64,000 nt of DNA, from NCBI GenBank assembly GCA_036525185.1, contig DATDAW010000036.1:8512-72511 (forward strand), given 5' to 3'. Under the pieces are notes generated by a model, which saw only the letters and a program-made list of their open reading frames with translations, was not told the DNA's origin and made no database searches. The stretch comes from DATDAW01 sp036525185. GTDB taxonomy: Bacteria > Verrucomicrobiota > Verrucomicrobiia > Chthoniobacterales > DASVRZ01. Position numbers and translations under genes: made by a program. Below are positions 1 through 8,723 of this stretch, piece after piece. The first letter of the stretch is position 1; the number at the start of each line of letters is the position of its first letter.

Positions 1-1026
1 CTGAGGCGGCACGTTGCGTTTGCTGGAAAGAACTGCGATGTGGGCAACCTTGCGGAGGGTCTCCGTATCCTCCGGCTGCAAGATCGAAGGGCAAAACGCA
101 CCGGATGGCGGCTGTTTGTAGAGTATTTCATAGAAGACGGCGGCTGCGAGATAACGTCCCGCAGGATTCGCATGACGGGTGTCGAGCGTCAGCCGTTGTT
201 TGCTTCCGTCGCGTATCCACATCCAGCCGCGGTAAAGGCTCCCTGTTTGATCTGGTAGCTTGCCGGGTTCAGGGTTCGCGTAATCGAACTCCGGATCTGG
301 AAATTTGAACGTCCAACGCGGCGTTTTGCGCGCGTTATAAAAAGCGTCGCCGCAGGGGATGATCCGCAAATCGTAATCCTCAGCGAGCGCGTCGTAGGCG
401 GACTTGAGCTGCCGATACATTGTTTCCGCTGTCAGTTTTCCATCAGCAAACAGTTTTCCGTCCGCGCGATACGCCCAGGTTTGATGGATCAGGATCTCCG
501 CTTGCGGCGCGTATTTGTGAATATAGGCGATAAGAATGCCGGCGGCGGGTTCATAGGTTTCGCGCCGGTAACTCATGCTGCTGACCTGCTGTATGGTCAC
601 GTAATCCCAACGATCGGATTCCAAAGCTTCGCGCAGGCTGATGTAGCGCCTTTTTCCCGTTGATGAATCGGGCCGCGAAAGATAGGGATTGCCCTTCGGG
701 TTGTCTGGATTTGCCTCAAACGCTTTCAAATGCGCAAGGTGATCCTGCATCGAAGTCCCATCCAGATTCGCACGGAATATCGTAAGCTCTCGTCCTTCGG
801 CCTTGGCGATCCCCGGCAAGTATGCCGTGGCGTTGTCGGCGAAGCTGTTGCCGATGGTAAGGAGTCTGACGGATCGGACGAGTGGCTGCCTGACATTGGT
901 CTGGGATGGAGGAGGCGGTGTTTCAAGCGCCGGAGCGGCCGGATCGGCCAGAATTGGAGACGCAAAAAGCAGGGCGGCCACGAAGGACGCGACCCATTTC
1001 AACGATTCAAAATTTTGCACGTGCAT
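1..1026 (-). CDS. DUF4886 domain secreted protein (SGNH-hydrolase-like), 3' end outside window
   Basis: The minus-strand frame is open from an ATG at 1026 to the window edge: 342 codons and no stop. The N-terminus (MHVQNFESLKW, then a hydrophobic run ending SPILA) looks like a signal peptide, so export is likely. The mature part begins with LLTIGNSFADNATAYLP, which fits the GNSF nucleophile block of DUF4886, a branch of the SGNH hydrolase fold. Near the end DTRHANPAGRYLAA supplies the late Asp/His block. By family it would be an esterase or carbohydrate-active hydrolase; the substrate cannot be read from sequence. A GTG two codons in (1020) is an alternative start. No clear Shine-Dalgarno is seen. 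Confidence 0.72.
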   Translation of the reverse strand, partial: MHVQNFESLKWVASFVAALLFASPILADPAAPALETPPPPSQTNVRQPLVRSVRLLTIGNSFADNATAYLPGIAKAEGRELTIFRANLDGTSMQDHLAHLKAFEANPDNPKGNPYLSRPDSSTGKRRYISLREALESDRWDYVTIQQVSSMSYRRETYEPAAGILIAYIHKYAPQAEILIHQTWAYRADGKLFADGKLTAETMYRQLKSAYDALAEDYDLRIIPCGDAFYNARKTPRWTFKFPDPEFDYANPEPGKLPDQTGSLYRGWMWIRDGSKQRLTLDTRHANPAGRYLAAAVFYEILYKQPPSGAFCPSILQPEDTETLRKVAHIAVLSSKRNVPPQ

Positions 1027-1194
1027 TCAAGGAGGCGGCCGCCGTGTTCCCTGGGTCGCCGCTCGAGGCGAGATGATAAGGGTTTCCCGGCTGGGATTTC
1101 CAGCCTCCGCGCGAAGATTACAGAGATATCATGTTATCTTCCGCTTTGCCTGCCTGCCGATCCCGGCTTATTCGTTTCGCTTCATCTTTCGATC

Positions 1195-3024
1195 ATGATC
1201 TTTGCTTACAAAAACGATCCTCCCGACGCTCCTGCCAAAACGCCGCTTCGCTCACAGATTCCCGTCGCTGACACCTGGGACCTTTCTTCGCTCTATGTGA
1301 CCGATGCTGATTGGGAGGCCGCCTTTGAAAAATTGCAGGCCGATTATCCTGCGTTGAAGGCTTTTCGCGGCAGGGTCGGGGAGTCCGCAGAGACATTGCT
1401 CGAACTGCTGGAGGCCGAAAAGCAGATCGAGATTTCCCTCGAGCGCCTCGGCCATTTTTCCATGCTCCGCGCTTCGGAAGACAGCTCGGATAACGCGAAT
1501 CTCGCCCGGCGCGCCCGTTTGCAAAACATTTGGACACTCGTCGGCGAGGCTACAGCATTCGTGGTCCCGGAAATCGTTGCGATCGATGACGCCGTTTTTG
1601 CCGGTTTCCTGAAGAGCCCGGGGCTGGCTTCATGGGCGACCAAGCTTTCAAAAATCCGTCGCTACAGACCGCACACCCTCTCGCCGTCGGAAGAGCGCCT
1701 GCTTGCTCTTGCCGGAAACGCCTTGCATGGCCACAGCGAGACGTTTTCTCAATTGACCAATGTCGATATGAAATTCGGCTCGCTTCTCGACGACAAGGGA
1801 GTCGAGCGCGAGCTGACGCAGAGCAGCTTTTCGTCCTTCTTGTATTCGCCGGCGCCGGAGGTTAGGAAAAACGCGTTTCACCAGTTCTATCGCGAATTTG
1901 AGGATCACCAATTTACGGTCGCGGCAACGCTCGCGTCGTCCGTACGGACGGATGTGTTTCAGGCGCGTGCCCGCAATTACCCGTCGGCGCGCGAGGCATC
2001 GCTGTTTCACGATGCAGTACCGGTTTCGGTCTACGACAACCTGATTTCAACCGTCCGCGCGAATCTCCCTGCGCTCCATGAGTATTACGAATTCCGCCGT
2101 GAGCATCTCGGTCTGGCGGAGATCCATCACTACGACACGTACGTGCCGCTGGTTTCGGAAATCCGGACTAACGTAAGTTTTGATGAGGCGATCGAGAAGG
2201 TTATCGCGTCACTGGCTCCACTCGGTAGCGAATATACGTCCGCACTGGCCAACGGCTTCGCCACCCGCTGGTGCGACCGTTACGAGAGCAAGGGCAAACG
2301 CAGCGGAGCCTTTTCCTCGAGCAGCTACGGCAACCCGCCATTCATTCTCATGAATTACAAGGCGGACGTTTTTTCGGATGTTTATACGCTCGCCCACGAG
2401 GCGGGGCATTCAATGCATTCGTGGTTCTCACAAGGAGCGCAGACGTTTCAGGACTACGACTACCCGATCTTCCTCGCGGAAGTCGCGTCCACGTTCAACG
2501 AAAACCTCCTCACCCATCATCTGCTCGCCCAGACGGACGATCCGAAAATGCGCGCCTACATCCTCAATCGGCAGATCGAAGACCTGCGCGGCACACTTTA
2601 CCGGCAGACGATGTTCGCGGAGTTCGAAAAAATCATTCACGGGATGGAAGAAAGCGGTGAAGCCCTGACGCTGGAGGCCTTCAAGTCCGCCTATCACGGA
2701 CTGCTCACGGCGTATTTCGGCGATAAGTTTACGCTCGATCCGCAGCTCGACCTCGAATGCCTGCGGATCCCGCACTTTTATAGCGCGTTCTACGTTTACA
2801 AATATGCGACCGGTATTTCCGCGGCGACCGCGCTTTCGAGTCGTGTCCTGACCGGCGAAAAACAGGAGCTCGCTGATTATCTCGGTTTCCTGAAATCAGG
2901 CGGCTCCAAGTACCCGCTCGACACACTACGGGCCGCGGGCGTTGACATAGAGAAACCCGAGCCCGTGCGAGCGGCGCTCGATTTGTTCCGGACGCGTGTC
3001 GCCGAGTTGCGCGAATTGCTGTGA
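1195..3024 (+). CDS. pepF: oligoendopeptidase F (M3B metallopeptidase)
   Basis: Cytoplasmic zinc peptidase of 609 residues that would cleave short peptides. The zinc site is visible: HEAGH at residues 401-405 and a third ligand in FLAEVASTFNE (Glu429), with the spacing of M3 enzymes. The N-terminal helical oligopeptidase region (WDLSSLYVTDADWEAAF) matches the PepF pattern. The frame is open much further upstream, but ATG 1195 gives the usual family length and the preceding sequence does not look coding. The stop overlaps the GTG start of nadB by four bases, so the two are probably cotranslated. Confidence 0.9.
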   Translation: MIFAYKNDPPDAPAKTPLRSQIPVADTWDLSSLYVTDADWEAAFEKLQADYPALKAFRGRVGESAETLLELLEAEKQIEISLERLGHFSMLRASEDSSDNANLARRARLQNIWTLVGEATAFVVPEIVAIDDAVFAGFLKSPGLASWATKLSKIRRYRPHTLSPSEERLLALAGNALHGHSETFSQLTNVDMKFGSLLDDKGVERELTQSSFSSFLYSPAPEVRKNAFHQFYREFEDHQFTVAATLASSVRTDVFQARARNYPSAREASLFHDAVPVSVYDNLISTVRANLPALHEYYEFRREHLGLAEIHHYDTYVPLVSEIRTNVSFDEAIEKVIASLAPLGSEYTSALANGFATRWCDRYESKGKRSGAFSSSSYGNPPFILMNYKADVFSDVYTLAHEAGHSMHSWFSQGAQTFQDYDYPIFLAEVASTFNENLLTHHLLAQTDDPKMRAYILNRQIEDLRGTLYRQTMFAEFEKIIHGMEESGEALTLEAFKSAYHGLLTAYFGDKFTLDPQLDLECLRIPHFYSAFYVYKYATGISAATALSSRVLTGEKQELADYLGFLKSGGSKYPLDTLRAAGVDIEKPEPVRAALDLFRTRVAELRELL

Positions 3025-4619
3025 AACAATTCGATTACGTCATCATCGGCAGTGGTGTTGCCGGGTTGACCTTTGCCCGAAGAGTTGCCGCCCATGGGAC
3101 GGTCGCGATTTTTACCAAGCGTCGCGGTTTTGATTCGAATACAGCCTACGCACAAGGCGGCGTGGCATCCGTCACCAGCGATGAGGACTCTTTTGATCTG
3201 CATGTGCGCGACACGCTCGTCGCGGGCGCTGGGTTGTGCGACGAAGCTGTCGTCCGGCAAATCGTCAGTGAGGGACCGGCGCGAATCCGGGAATTGATCG
3301 ACCTGGGGGTAGAATTCGACGAACGGGAGCTCGAGGACGGTAACCGGGAACTCGATCTCACCAAGGAAGGGGGACACTCCAAGCGCCGCATCCTGCATGC
3401 TGCCGATCTCACCGGCAAAGAAATCGAGCGCGCTTTGCTGGCAGCCGTCGAGGGAAACCCGAATATCGAAATGTTCGAGGACCATATGGCCGTCGATCTC
3501 ATTACGACCGGCAAACTGGGTTACGCCACAGAGGACCGTGTGCTTGGCGTTTACGTACTCAGCGAAGCCACGGGCAACGTGGAAGCCGTTCGTTGCGACC
3601 GCGTTGTTCTTGCTACCGGCGGGTGCGGCAAGGTCTATCTTTATACGACGAACCCCGACGTGGCGACGGGTGACGGCGTTGCGATGGCGTGGCGGGCCGG
3701 AGCGACCATTGCGAACATGGAATTCATCCAGTTCCATCCCACGTGCCTGTTCCATCCCGCGGCGAAGTCATTCCTTATCTCCGAAGCGGTCCGTGGCGAA
3801 GGCGGTATTTTGCTTAACGACCGAGGCGTGCGGTTTATGGAGAAGATTGATCGCCGCAAAGAGCTTGCGCCGCGCGATATTGTGGCGCGCGCGATTGATG
3901 CCGAGATGAAACGGACCGGCGCCAAATGCGTTTACCTGGACATTTCCCACAAACCTGCCGAATTCATCCGCAAGCATTTTCCCAATATTTTGGAGACTTG
4001 TTTGAGCTGCGGCATCGACATCACGAAAGAACCCATTCCGGTCGTGCCCGCAGCACACTATCAATGTGGCGGTGTGAAAACCAGCATCGACGGCGAGACG
4101 ACCCTCAAAGGATTGTTTGCCATCGGCGAAGTCGCTTGTACTGGGCTCCATGGCGCGAATCGTCTCGCGAGTAATTCCCTGCTCGAGGGCCTTGTCCTTG
4201 CTAAGCGTGCCGCAGACAAGGCGCTAACGGTGGATTACTCAACGACGTATGAAGAATATCGCGTTCCGGATTGGCGCCCCGGCGACGTGAGCGATGTGGA
4301 TGAGGTTGTGGTCATCTACCACAATTGGGACGAAATTCGACGCCTTATGTGGGATTACGTAGCCATTGTTCGCACGGACAAACGCCTTCAGCGTGCTGCC
4401 ACCCGCTTGCGAAATCTCCGCCGCGAAATCCAGGAATTTTACTGGAACTTCAAGCTCACCACCGACCTGCTCGAGCTCCGAAATCTGTGCACAGTAGCCG
4501 GCCTCATCGTGGACAGTGCTCTCTCCCGCAAGGAAAGCCGCGGCCTGAATTTCAACCTCGATTTCCCCGAAACGGATGACGCCCGCTGGAAAAAAGACAC
4601 CCTCATCCGGCGTTACTGA
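3021..4619 (+). CDS. nadB: L-aspartate oxidase
   Basis: FAD enzyme of 532 residues oxidising L-aspartate to iminoaspartate, the first step of de novo NAD synthesis. The Rossmann FAD motif GSGVAG lies at residues 10-15. Family blocks include NTAYAQGGVAS, HSKRRILHAADLTG, the EFIQFHPT segment and GLHGANRLASNSLLEGL near the flavin. The length is normal. It starts at a GTG overlapping the pepF stop (GTGA). The partner genes nadA and nadC are not in the window. Succinate dehydrogenase flavoprotein is the nearest alternative, but the GANRLASNSLLE block and length favour NadB. Confidence 0.93.
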   Translation: MKQFDYVIIGSGVAGLTFARRVAAHGTVAIFTKRRGFDSNTAYAQGGVASVTSDEDSFDLHVRDTLVAGAGLCDEAVVRQIVSEGPARIRELIDLGVEFDERELEDGNRELDLTKEGGHSKRRILHAADLTGKEIERALLAAVEGNPNIEMFEDHMAVDLITTGKLGYATEDRVLGVYVLSEATGNVEAVRCDRVVLATGGCGKVYLYTTNPDVATGDGVAMAWRAGATIANMEFIQFHPTCLFHPAAKSFLISEAVRGEGGILLNDRGVRFMEKIDRRKELAPRDIVARAIDAEMKRTGAKCVYLDISHKPAEFIRKHFPNILETCLSCGIDITKEPIPVVPAAHYQCGGVKTSIDGETTLKGLFAIGEVACTGLHGANRLASNSLLEGLVLAKRAADKALTVDYSTTYEEYRVPDWRPGDVSDVDEVVVIYHNWDEIRRLMWDYVAIVRTDKRLQRAATRLRNLRREIQEFYWNFKLTTDLLELRNLCTVAGLIVDSALSRKESRGLNFNLDFPETDDARWKKDTLIRRY

Positions 4620-4640
4620 CAGCGAAAAATCGAAAGCAAT

Positions 4641-4704
4641 TGTCACACGGAGACACGGAGGACACGGAGAGGAAGTTATCCGATTTTACCTTCTCCGTGT
4701 GACA
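4641..4704. repeat. CACGGAG-word inverted repeat between convergent genes
   Basis: A left arm with three related copies of CACGGAG (4646-4672) is mirrored on the right. The outermost 13 bases, TGTCACACGGAGA (4641-4653) and TCTCCGTGTGACA (4692-4704), are perfect inverted repeats. It fills the gap between convergent nadB and the EamA gene and could end transcription from both sides. The same word family recurs at 46093-46231. Confidence 0.75.
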
Positions 4705-4714
4705 TATCTTCCTG

Positions 4715-5137
4715 CTACTTCAGTGCGATGATAGCGATACCGGCTAGCACAAAGGCGCCGCCAAGCATGGTTTTCGGCGTGATTGGCTCGTGCAAAATCA
4801 GCCACGCAAGGAGGATGGCGACAACGATGCTGCCTTTGTCGATGAGCGCGATGGTCGAGACAGTGCCTTCTTTCAATGCCTTATAATAAAAAATCCACGA
4901 CAGGGACGTCGTTACCCCGGAGAGACCGAGCCAGATGTAATTGTGGGCGTTGAGGAGTGACCATGACGAAACGGGAGTGACCGCCAAGGCGAACGCAGTC
5001 GTGATCATGAAAACAAAAACCGTCCGGACACCCAGCCCCATTTCACCGGAGATCCCGGTGAGTCCAACCTTGGCGATAACCGAAGTGAGTCCCGCAAAGA
5101 TCATCGATAAGATCGCAAAGAAGACCCACGTTTTCAT
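4715..5137 (-). CDS. single-domain EamA/DMT family membrane protein
   Basis: A 140-residue integral membrane protein with about four or five hydrophobic helices and one EamA repeat (SWIFYYKALKEGTVSTIALIDKG, residues in the middle, then VAILLAWLILHEPITP). Full-length drug/metabolite transporters carry two such repeats in about 300 residues, so this half-size form would have to dimerise. The start chosen is the ATG of MKTWVFFAIL; an upstream in-frame ATG at 5188 would add a hydrophilic 17-residue tail. The substrate is unknown. It is the last gene of a co-directional minus-strand run that begins with the parvulin gene. Confidence 0.75.
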   Translation of the reverse strand: MKTWVFFAILSMIFAGLTSVIAKVGLTGISGEMGLGVRTVFVFMITTAFALAVTPVSSWSLLNAHNYIWLGLSGVTTSLSWIFYYKALKEGTVSTIALIDKGSIVVAILLAWLILHEPITPKTMLGGAFVLAGIAIIALK

Positions 5138-5221
5138 GCGTATCTCAAGGTCAAGGAGCGGCGATTTTCCGACCGCGTGGTTCGACATCGAGCGCTTTGA
5201 CGATCCTTACTTTGCGTCCCA

Positions 5222-5818
5222 TCAATCCATTTTCGCCTGCGGCGCTTCGGCGGACGCTGGATAAATCGTTACCGACTTGATGTAAACGCGTTGCACAGGA
5301 GAATCGTTCGAATCGGTTGTGAGATTGCTGATTTTTTGAATGACGTCGAGGCCGTCGGTTACCTGCCCAAATACCGTGTATTCGCCGTCCAGCGTCGGCA
5401 TCGGGACAAGCGTCACATAAAACTGGCTGCCGTTGGAGGCTTTGTTCGGGTTAATTTTGTTCGGTAATCGGCCCATGGCGACCGAACCGCGGACATGATG
5501 ACGTCTAATTTCGGCCGGAACGGTGTATCCGGGTCCGCCGACGCCGACGGTGGTGTTCGACTTCTTACGGCGACTGGCGGGATCACCGGTTTGCACCATT
5601 TTGTTCGGGAAAGCGCGGTGGAAGGCGATGTTTTTGTAGAACTTACGCCGCGCCAGTTTCTCGAAATTCGCCACCGTGTTCGGCGCGTCGTTGTTAAAAA
5701 GCTCGATAGTGACGTTTCTCGGCCTCTTCTCGTCGGGAAGTTTGATGGCGATAACGGCGATGTCGTTGGCCTGGGCAAAACCTGCGAAAAGCGTGAGGAG
5801 GAGAAAGAGTCGAATCAT
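5222..5818 (-). CDS. exported cyclophilin-type peptidyl-prolyl isomerase
   Basis: A 198-residue protein with an N-terminal signal peptide (MIRLFLLLTLFAGFAQA) and a cyclophilin domain. The active-site blocks are present in variant form: FHRAFPNKMVQTGDP carries the catalytic Arg, NGSQFYVTL the Gln/Phe block, and LDGEYTVFGQVTDGLDVIQKI the C-terminal block. It should catalyse proline cis-trans isomerisation during folding outside the cytoplasm. ATGA overlap with the ygfZ stop (5815-5818) indicates translational coupling. An insertion of basic residues (PASRRKKSNTTVGVGG) replaces the usual short loop. Confidence 0.88.
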   Translation of the reverse strand: MIRLFLLLTLFAGFAQANDIAVIAIKLPDEKRPRNVTIELFNNDAPNTVANFEKLARRKFYKNIAFHRAFPNKMVQTGDPASRRKKSNTTVGVGGPGYTVPAEIRRHHVRGSVAMGRLPNKINPNKASNGSQFYVTLVPMPTLDGEYTVFGQVTDGLDVIQKISNLTTDSNDSPVQRVYIKSVTIYPASAEAPQAKMD

Positions 5819-6630
5819 GGATGAACGGAAATATCTGCCGGGGCGCCTGGTGCGATAGCGAGCTTCAGGCCCGGCTCGACCGCAACGACGCGCTTGAGGT
5901 AAGCGAGCGCGACGGTATTTTCCAAGTCCAAACTCGGTCCGCTGCTAGTGATCACCCCGGCATCCGTGTTCCCGGCGAAAATGTGTGTTCCGGCTGGCAG
6001 CGACGCATTTTTGGGAGCGGAAAGCCGGACTAAATGGCGGTTAACCCGGCCAACACTTTTGATTCGGCTGATGACTTCCTGCCCAATGTAACAGCCTTTG
6101 TGGTAGTCGATTGCATCTGCATCGAGCCCGGCTTCGGGAGGCAGCGTGTCTTCCGTCAATTCCCTGCCCCAAGCGGGAATGCCACGTTCGATGCGGAAGG
6201 ATTCGGCTTGGGCGGCATTGAGAATGGCAACATCGGGTTGCCAGGATATATCGACACCCGCCGTTCCGAATCGGGTGGATTCTGTTCCTTCGAGCGACGC
6301 GCCTATGACGTGGAACAGGAGCGACTTGCCCGTGACGTCTTGGAGTTCGACATCATCCGCAACGATGTAACGTTCAAAACGTGCGATGAGCTCCTCGCTG
6401 ACTCCGGGCGGTCCGTCGACGCGAATCGTGTCGCCATCGAGCGTGAGCCATACGTCCGCGTTCATTTTGCCTTTGGCATTCATGACACAGGCATGTAACG
6501 CCTTGCCGGGCTGTAACTTGCGGACGTCGTTGCTGAGCTGGCCGTTGAGGTAGCGAACGCGGTCGGCGCCTCGAAAAAGGAGGACACTGCGGTTGCTGAG
6601 GTCGATGGCAAATGGCGGTTGAATGGACAT
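5815..6630 (-). CDS. ygfZ: YgfZ/GcvT-like folate-binding protein
   Basis: 271 residues. The signature KGCYIGQE of YgfZ (tRNA-modifying GTPase/Fe-S maturation accessory protein) is intact at about residues 178-185, and its cysteine is the residue essential in E. coli YgfZ. The N-terminal region (YLNGQLSNDVRKL) and the IERGIPAWGRELTEDTLPPEAGLD block before the signature also fit. By family it assists tetrahydrofolate-dependent repair or assembly of certain Fe-S enzymes. It lacks the full length of GcvT, which rules out a glycine-cleavage aminomethyltransferase. The stop is overlapped by the cyclophilin start. Confidence 0.88.
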   Translation of the reverse strand: MSIQPPFAIDLSNRSVLLFRGADRVRYLNGQLSNDVRKLQPGKALHACVMNAKGKMNADVWLTLDGDTIRVDGPPGVSEELIARFERYIVADDVELQDVTGKSLLFHVIGASLEGTESTRFGTAGVDISWQPDVAILNAAQAESFRIERGIPAWGRELTEDTLPPEAGLDADAIDYHKGCYIGQEVISRIKSVGRVNRHLVRLSAPKNASLPAGTHIFAGNTDAGVITSSGPSLDLENTVALAYLKRVVAVEPGLKLAIAPGAPADISVHP

Positions 6631-6651
6631 AAAGCGTCAATAAACCAGAAC

Positions 6652-6745
6652 AAAAGAAAGCAAAGGGAGCAAAGAACGGACGGAAACTCGAGTTGTTCCG
6701 CCTTCAGTCTTTACTGTTCCTTAGCGACCTCTGCGTTCTTCTTCT
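6652..6745. repeat. degenerate AAAGAAAGCAAAG / TTCTTC word element
   Basis: The gap between ygfZ and the dehydrogenase gene holds AAAGAAAGCAAAGGGAGC AAAGAA on the left (from 6654) and pyrimidine-rich counterparts with CTCTGCGTTCTTCTTC on the right (to about 6745). This is a worn copy of the GCAAAGA word family that is clearer at 63401-63536. No other feature is seen here. Confidence 0.4.
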
Positions 6746-6755
6746 AAATCTTTTC

Positions 6756-7595
6756 TTATCTCGACTTCTGAATCTTGGCGATGATCGAGTAGTCCGCGTC
6801 GCCGTCACCGTGCTCGACCAAAGAAATCAAAGCGTTGCGCGCGGCGTCGATGGCAGGTGTTGGGACGCCGTATTGCGCTGCGAGTTTTTCGCCGTGACGG
6901 ACGTCTTTGGTCATGTGTCGGACGCTGAAATGAGGCTCGAAATTGCCTTCGATAATCCCGGGAAGCTTCATCGCGAGGAGAGGGGACCAGTTGGCGTTCA
7001 CGGCCAAGGCGTCGCGTAGTTTTTCGGGCGTGATTCCGGCGGCGTTGGCGAGAGTGAAGATTTCTCCCAGCGTGTTCAACACGGAGGCGCTCATCAAATT
7101 CGTTACTATTTTTACAATTGCCGCCTGACCAGGTTTGCCGATCGGGACAACAGCCTTTCCGGTATCGAGTAGCAGGGGCTCTATCTCGCGGACAAGTGCT
7201 TCATCGCCAGCCACGTAATACACGAGCTGCCCTGCTTCCGCGGCGCCTTTGCTCCCGGTAAATGGCGCTTCGAGAAATCGGGCGCCCGCCCTGGTGGCGA
7301 TCTCACCCGCCGCGAGGATCGTTTCCGGCAAAACAGTCGGGTGAAAAAGCAGGACGTGATCGCTCGTGAGATCCGCCGCGATGGACTCGACGGCGCTAAT
7401 GAGAGCCGCGTCGTCGGAGACGAAAAATTGCAGGATGTCGGCGCTCCGGGCCACTTCAGAGGCGGATCCGAGGAAATTGGGGATGTTTTTAGGTGACCTA
7501 TTCCAGACGTAAACCGAGTGGCCTTTCTTGCGAAGATTCGCGGCTGCGCGCGAACCGATAATGCCGAGACCGATAACGCCGATGCGTGTTTTCAT
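6756..7595 (-). CDS. NAD(P)-dependent beta-hydroxyacid dehydrogenase (3-hydroxyisobutyrate/glyoxylate reductase family)
   Basis: 279 residues. The N-terminal dinucleotide-binding motif GLGIIG opens the protein (MKTRIGVIGLGIIG), followed by YVWNRSP. The substrate motif APFTGSKGAAEAGQL corresponds to the DAPVSGG-type loop, and the catalytic Lys lies in GQAAIVKIVTNLM. C-terminal HMTKDVRHG matches the KDLxLA block. The family reduces or oxidises short beta-hydroxyacids such as tartronate semialdehyde, succinic semialdehyde or 3-hydroxyisobutyrate; the exact substrate is open. It lies between ygfZ and parvulin genes in a co-directional run, with no obvious pathway link. Confidence 0.85.
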   Translation of the reverse strand: MKTRIGVIGLGIIGSRAAANLRKKGHSVYVWNRSPKNIPNFLGSASEVARSADILQFFVSDDAALISAVESIAADLTSDHVLLFHPTVLPETILAAGEIATRAGARFLEAPFTGSKGAAEAGQLVYYVAGDEALVREIEPLLLDTGKAVVPIGKPGQAAIVKIVTNLMSASVLNTLGEIFTLANAAGITPEKLRDALAVNANWSPLLAMKLPGIIEGNFEPHFSVRHMTKDVRHGEKLAAQYGVPTPAIDAARNALISLVEHGDGDADYSIIAKIQKSR

Positions 7596-7610
7596 GCGGG
7601 ACTTTAAGAT

Positions 7611-7636
7611 GTGAAAGGTGAAAAGTGAAAGGTGGG
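7611..7636. repeat. GGTGAAA tandem-word tract
   Basis: The 48-base gap between the parvulin and dehydrogenase genes contains GTGAAAGGTGAAAAGTG followed by AAAGGTGGG, a run of a GGTGAAA-like word. It is one of the word-repeat tracts seen throughout the window and has no inverted arm here. Confidence 0.5.
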
Positions 7637-7643
7637 AGGCGTT

Positions 7644-8651
7644 TTAGCGCAGGCGATCAGAGAAGATTTCGATTTTTGCCTGGGCGGTGGCCTGCCGGAT
7701 GATTTCCCGGATTTTTTCGCGGCGAATCTGGTCCGTGACGCGCACAACAAGTTCAGGACGAGCCTCTTCAAACGTGAGTTCGCGCGCAAGGTTGTGGCCC
7801 GTGACTTGGAGCAAATGGAAGCCGTAACGGGTCTTAATGGGAGCACTGACCTGACCGACGGGCGTTTGAAACGCGACGTGAGGAATCTCCGGCGCGGTCA
7901 TTCGCGCGGGTCGAAACCAACCCAAACTGCCGTGCGTCACTTTTTTGGCTGGATCGTCTGACAAGCTTTCGATCAAGTCTGCGAAGGACGTCCCCTGCCG
8001 AAGTTTTTCCTGTGCTTCCTTGAAGCGGATTTCCGTCGCAGCTCGATCCTCTGCGCTGAATCGCGGGGCAAAAACTGAAGCAAACTGATTGGCCTCAACG
8101 ACTTCCGGCAGTGTGAACGCGGCGCGGTGCTGGTCATAGTACGCGAGGAGTTGAGTTTCGGCCGGTTGGGGAACGGGCGGATTGAGTCTGTTGAGGGCAA
8201 TTTGCCAGCGATCGAATCGATTGACGAGGTCTTTTGGGGCAAGGTTCGCGACTCGCAGGGCATGTTGGAAGTCGAGATGACCGGCGAATTGATGAGCCGT
8301 GAGATTGTTCAGATCATCCAGATTCCCGGCTTTTTCGCCCCGGTTGGCGGTTGAAGAAACGGCCTCCGATTCTATCAAATTTCGCAACGTTCTCTTAAGG
8401 AGGTCATTCTCAATTTCAACGGACGGAGCCAGTTGCGTCGCCCCGATCAATTCGGAACGAGTGATCGGTCTGCCGTTAACTTTCGCCACAACCGCCGGAA
8501 GACCCCATTCATCGAGAGACTGTGCTTGGAAATGGTGCTGCGCAGTGCGCCAGATTCCGACGACGAGCAGGATATTGACGGCCGCCAACAGCGGAGAGAG
8601 CAGCAAAAGCCAAGGGATTCCTTGGGGCTCGCGGCTGCTGTTGGATTCCAT
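7644..8651 (-). CDS. membrane-anchored parvulin-type peptidyl-prolyl isomerase (SurA/PrsA-like)
   Basis: 335 residues. One hydrophobic segment near the N-terminus (WLLLLSPLLAAVNILLVVGI) should anchor it in the inner membrane with the rest in the periplasm. A SurA-N-like helical region (VVAKVNGRPITRSELIGA) precedes the parvulin domain at about residues 190-300: SFADLIESLSDDP, GSLGWF and the conserved VGQVSAPIKTRYGFHLLQV block. It probably aids folding of exported or outer-membrane proteins. It is the first gene of a five-gene minus-strand run and is divergent from parB. Confidence 0.87.
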   Translation of the reverse strand: MESNSSREPQGIPWLLLLSPLLAAVNILLVVGIWRTAQHHFQAQSLDEWGLPAVVAKVNGRPITRSELIGATQLAPSVEIENDLLKRTLRNLIESEAVSSTANRGEKAGNLDDLNNLTAHQFAGHLDFQHALRVANLAPKDLVNRFDRWQIALNRLNPPVPQPAETQLLAYYDQHRAAFTLPEVVEANQFASVFAPRFSAEDRAATEIRFKEAQEKLRQGTSFADLIESLSDDPAKKVTHGSLGWFRPARMTAPEIPHVAFQTPVGQVSAPIKTRYGFHLLQVTGHNLARELTFEEARPELVVRVTDQIRREKIREIIRQATAQAKIEIFSDRLR

Positions 8652-8723
8652 TGTGAGGGAATGTTTCTAATTCCCTGCTAATTGTCCATTGGCAATCCCG
8701 GAACCCCCATGTATCGGTTCCCG

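Noticed and set aside
730..1194. 155-codon upstream extension of oligoendopeptidase F
   Set aside because: It overlaps the opposite-strand DUF4886 gene, which has a signal peptide and conserved motifs; family length starts at 1195.
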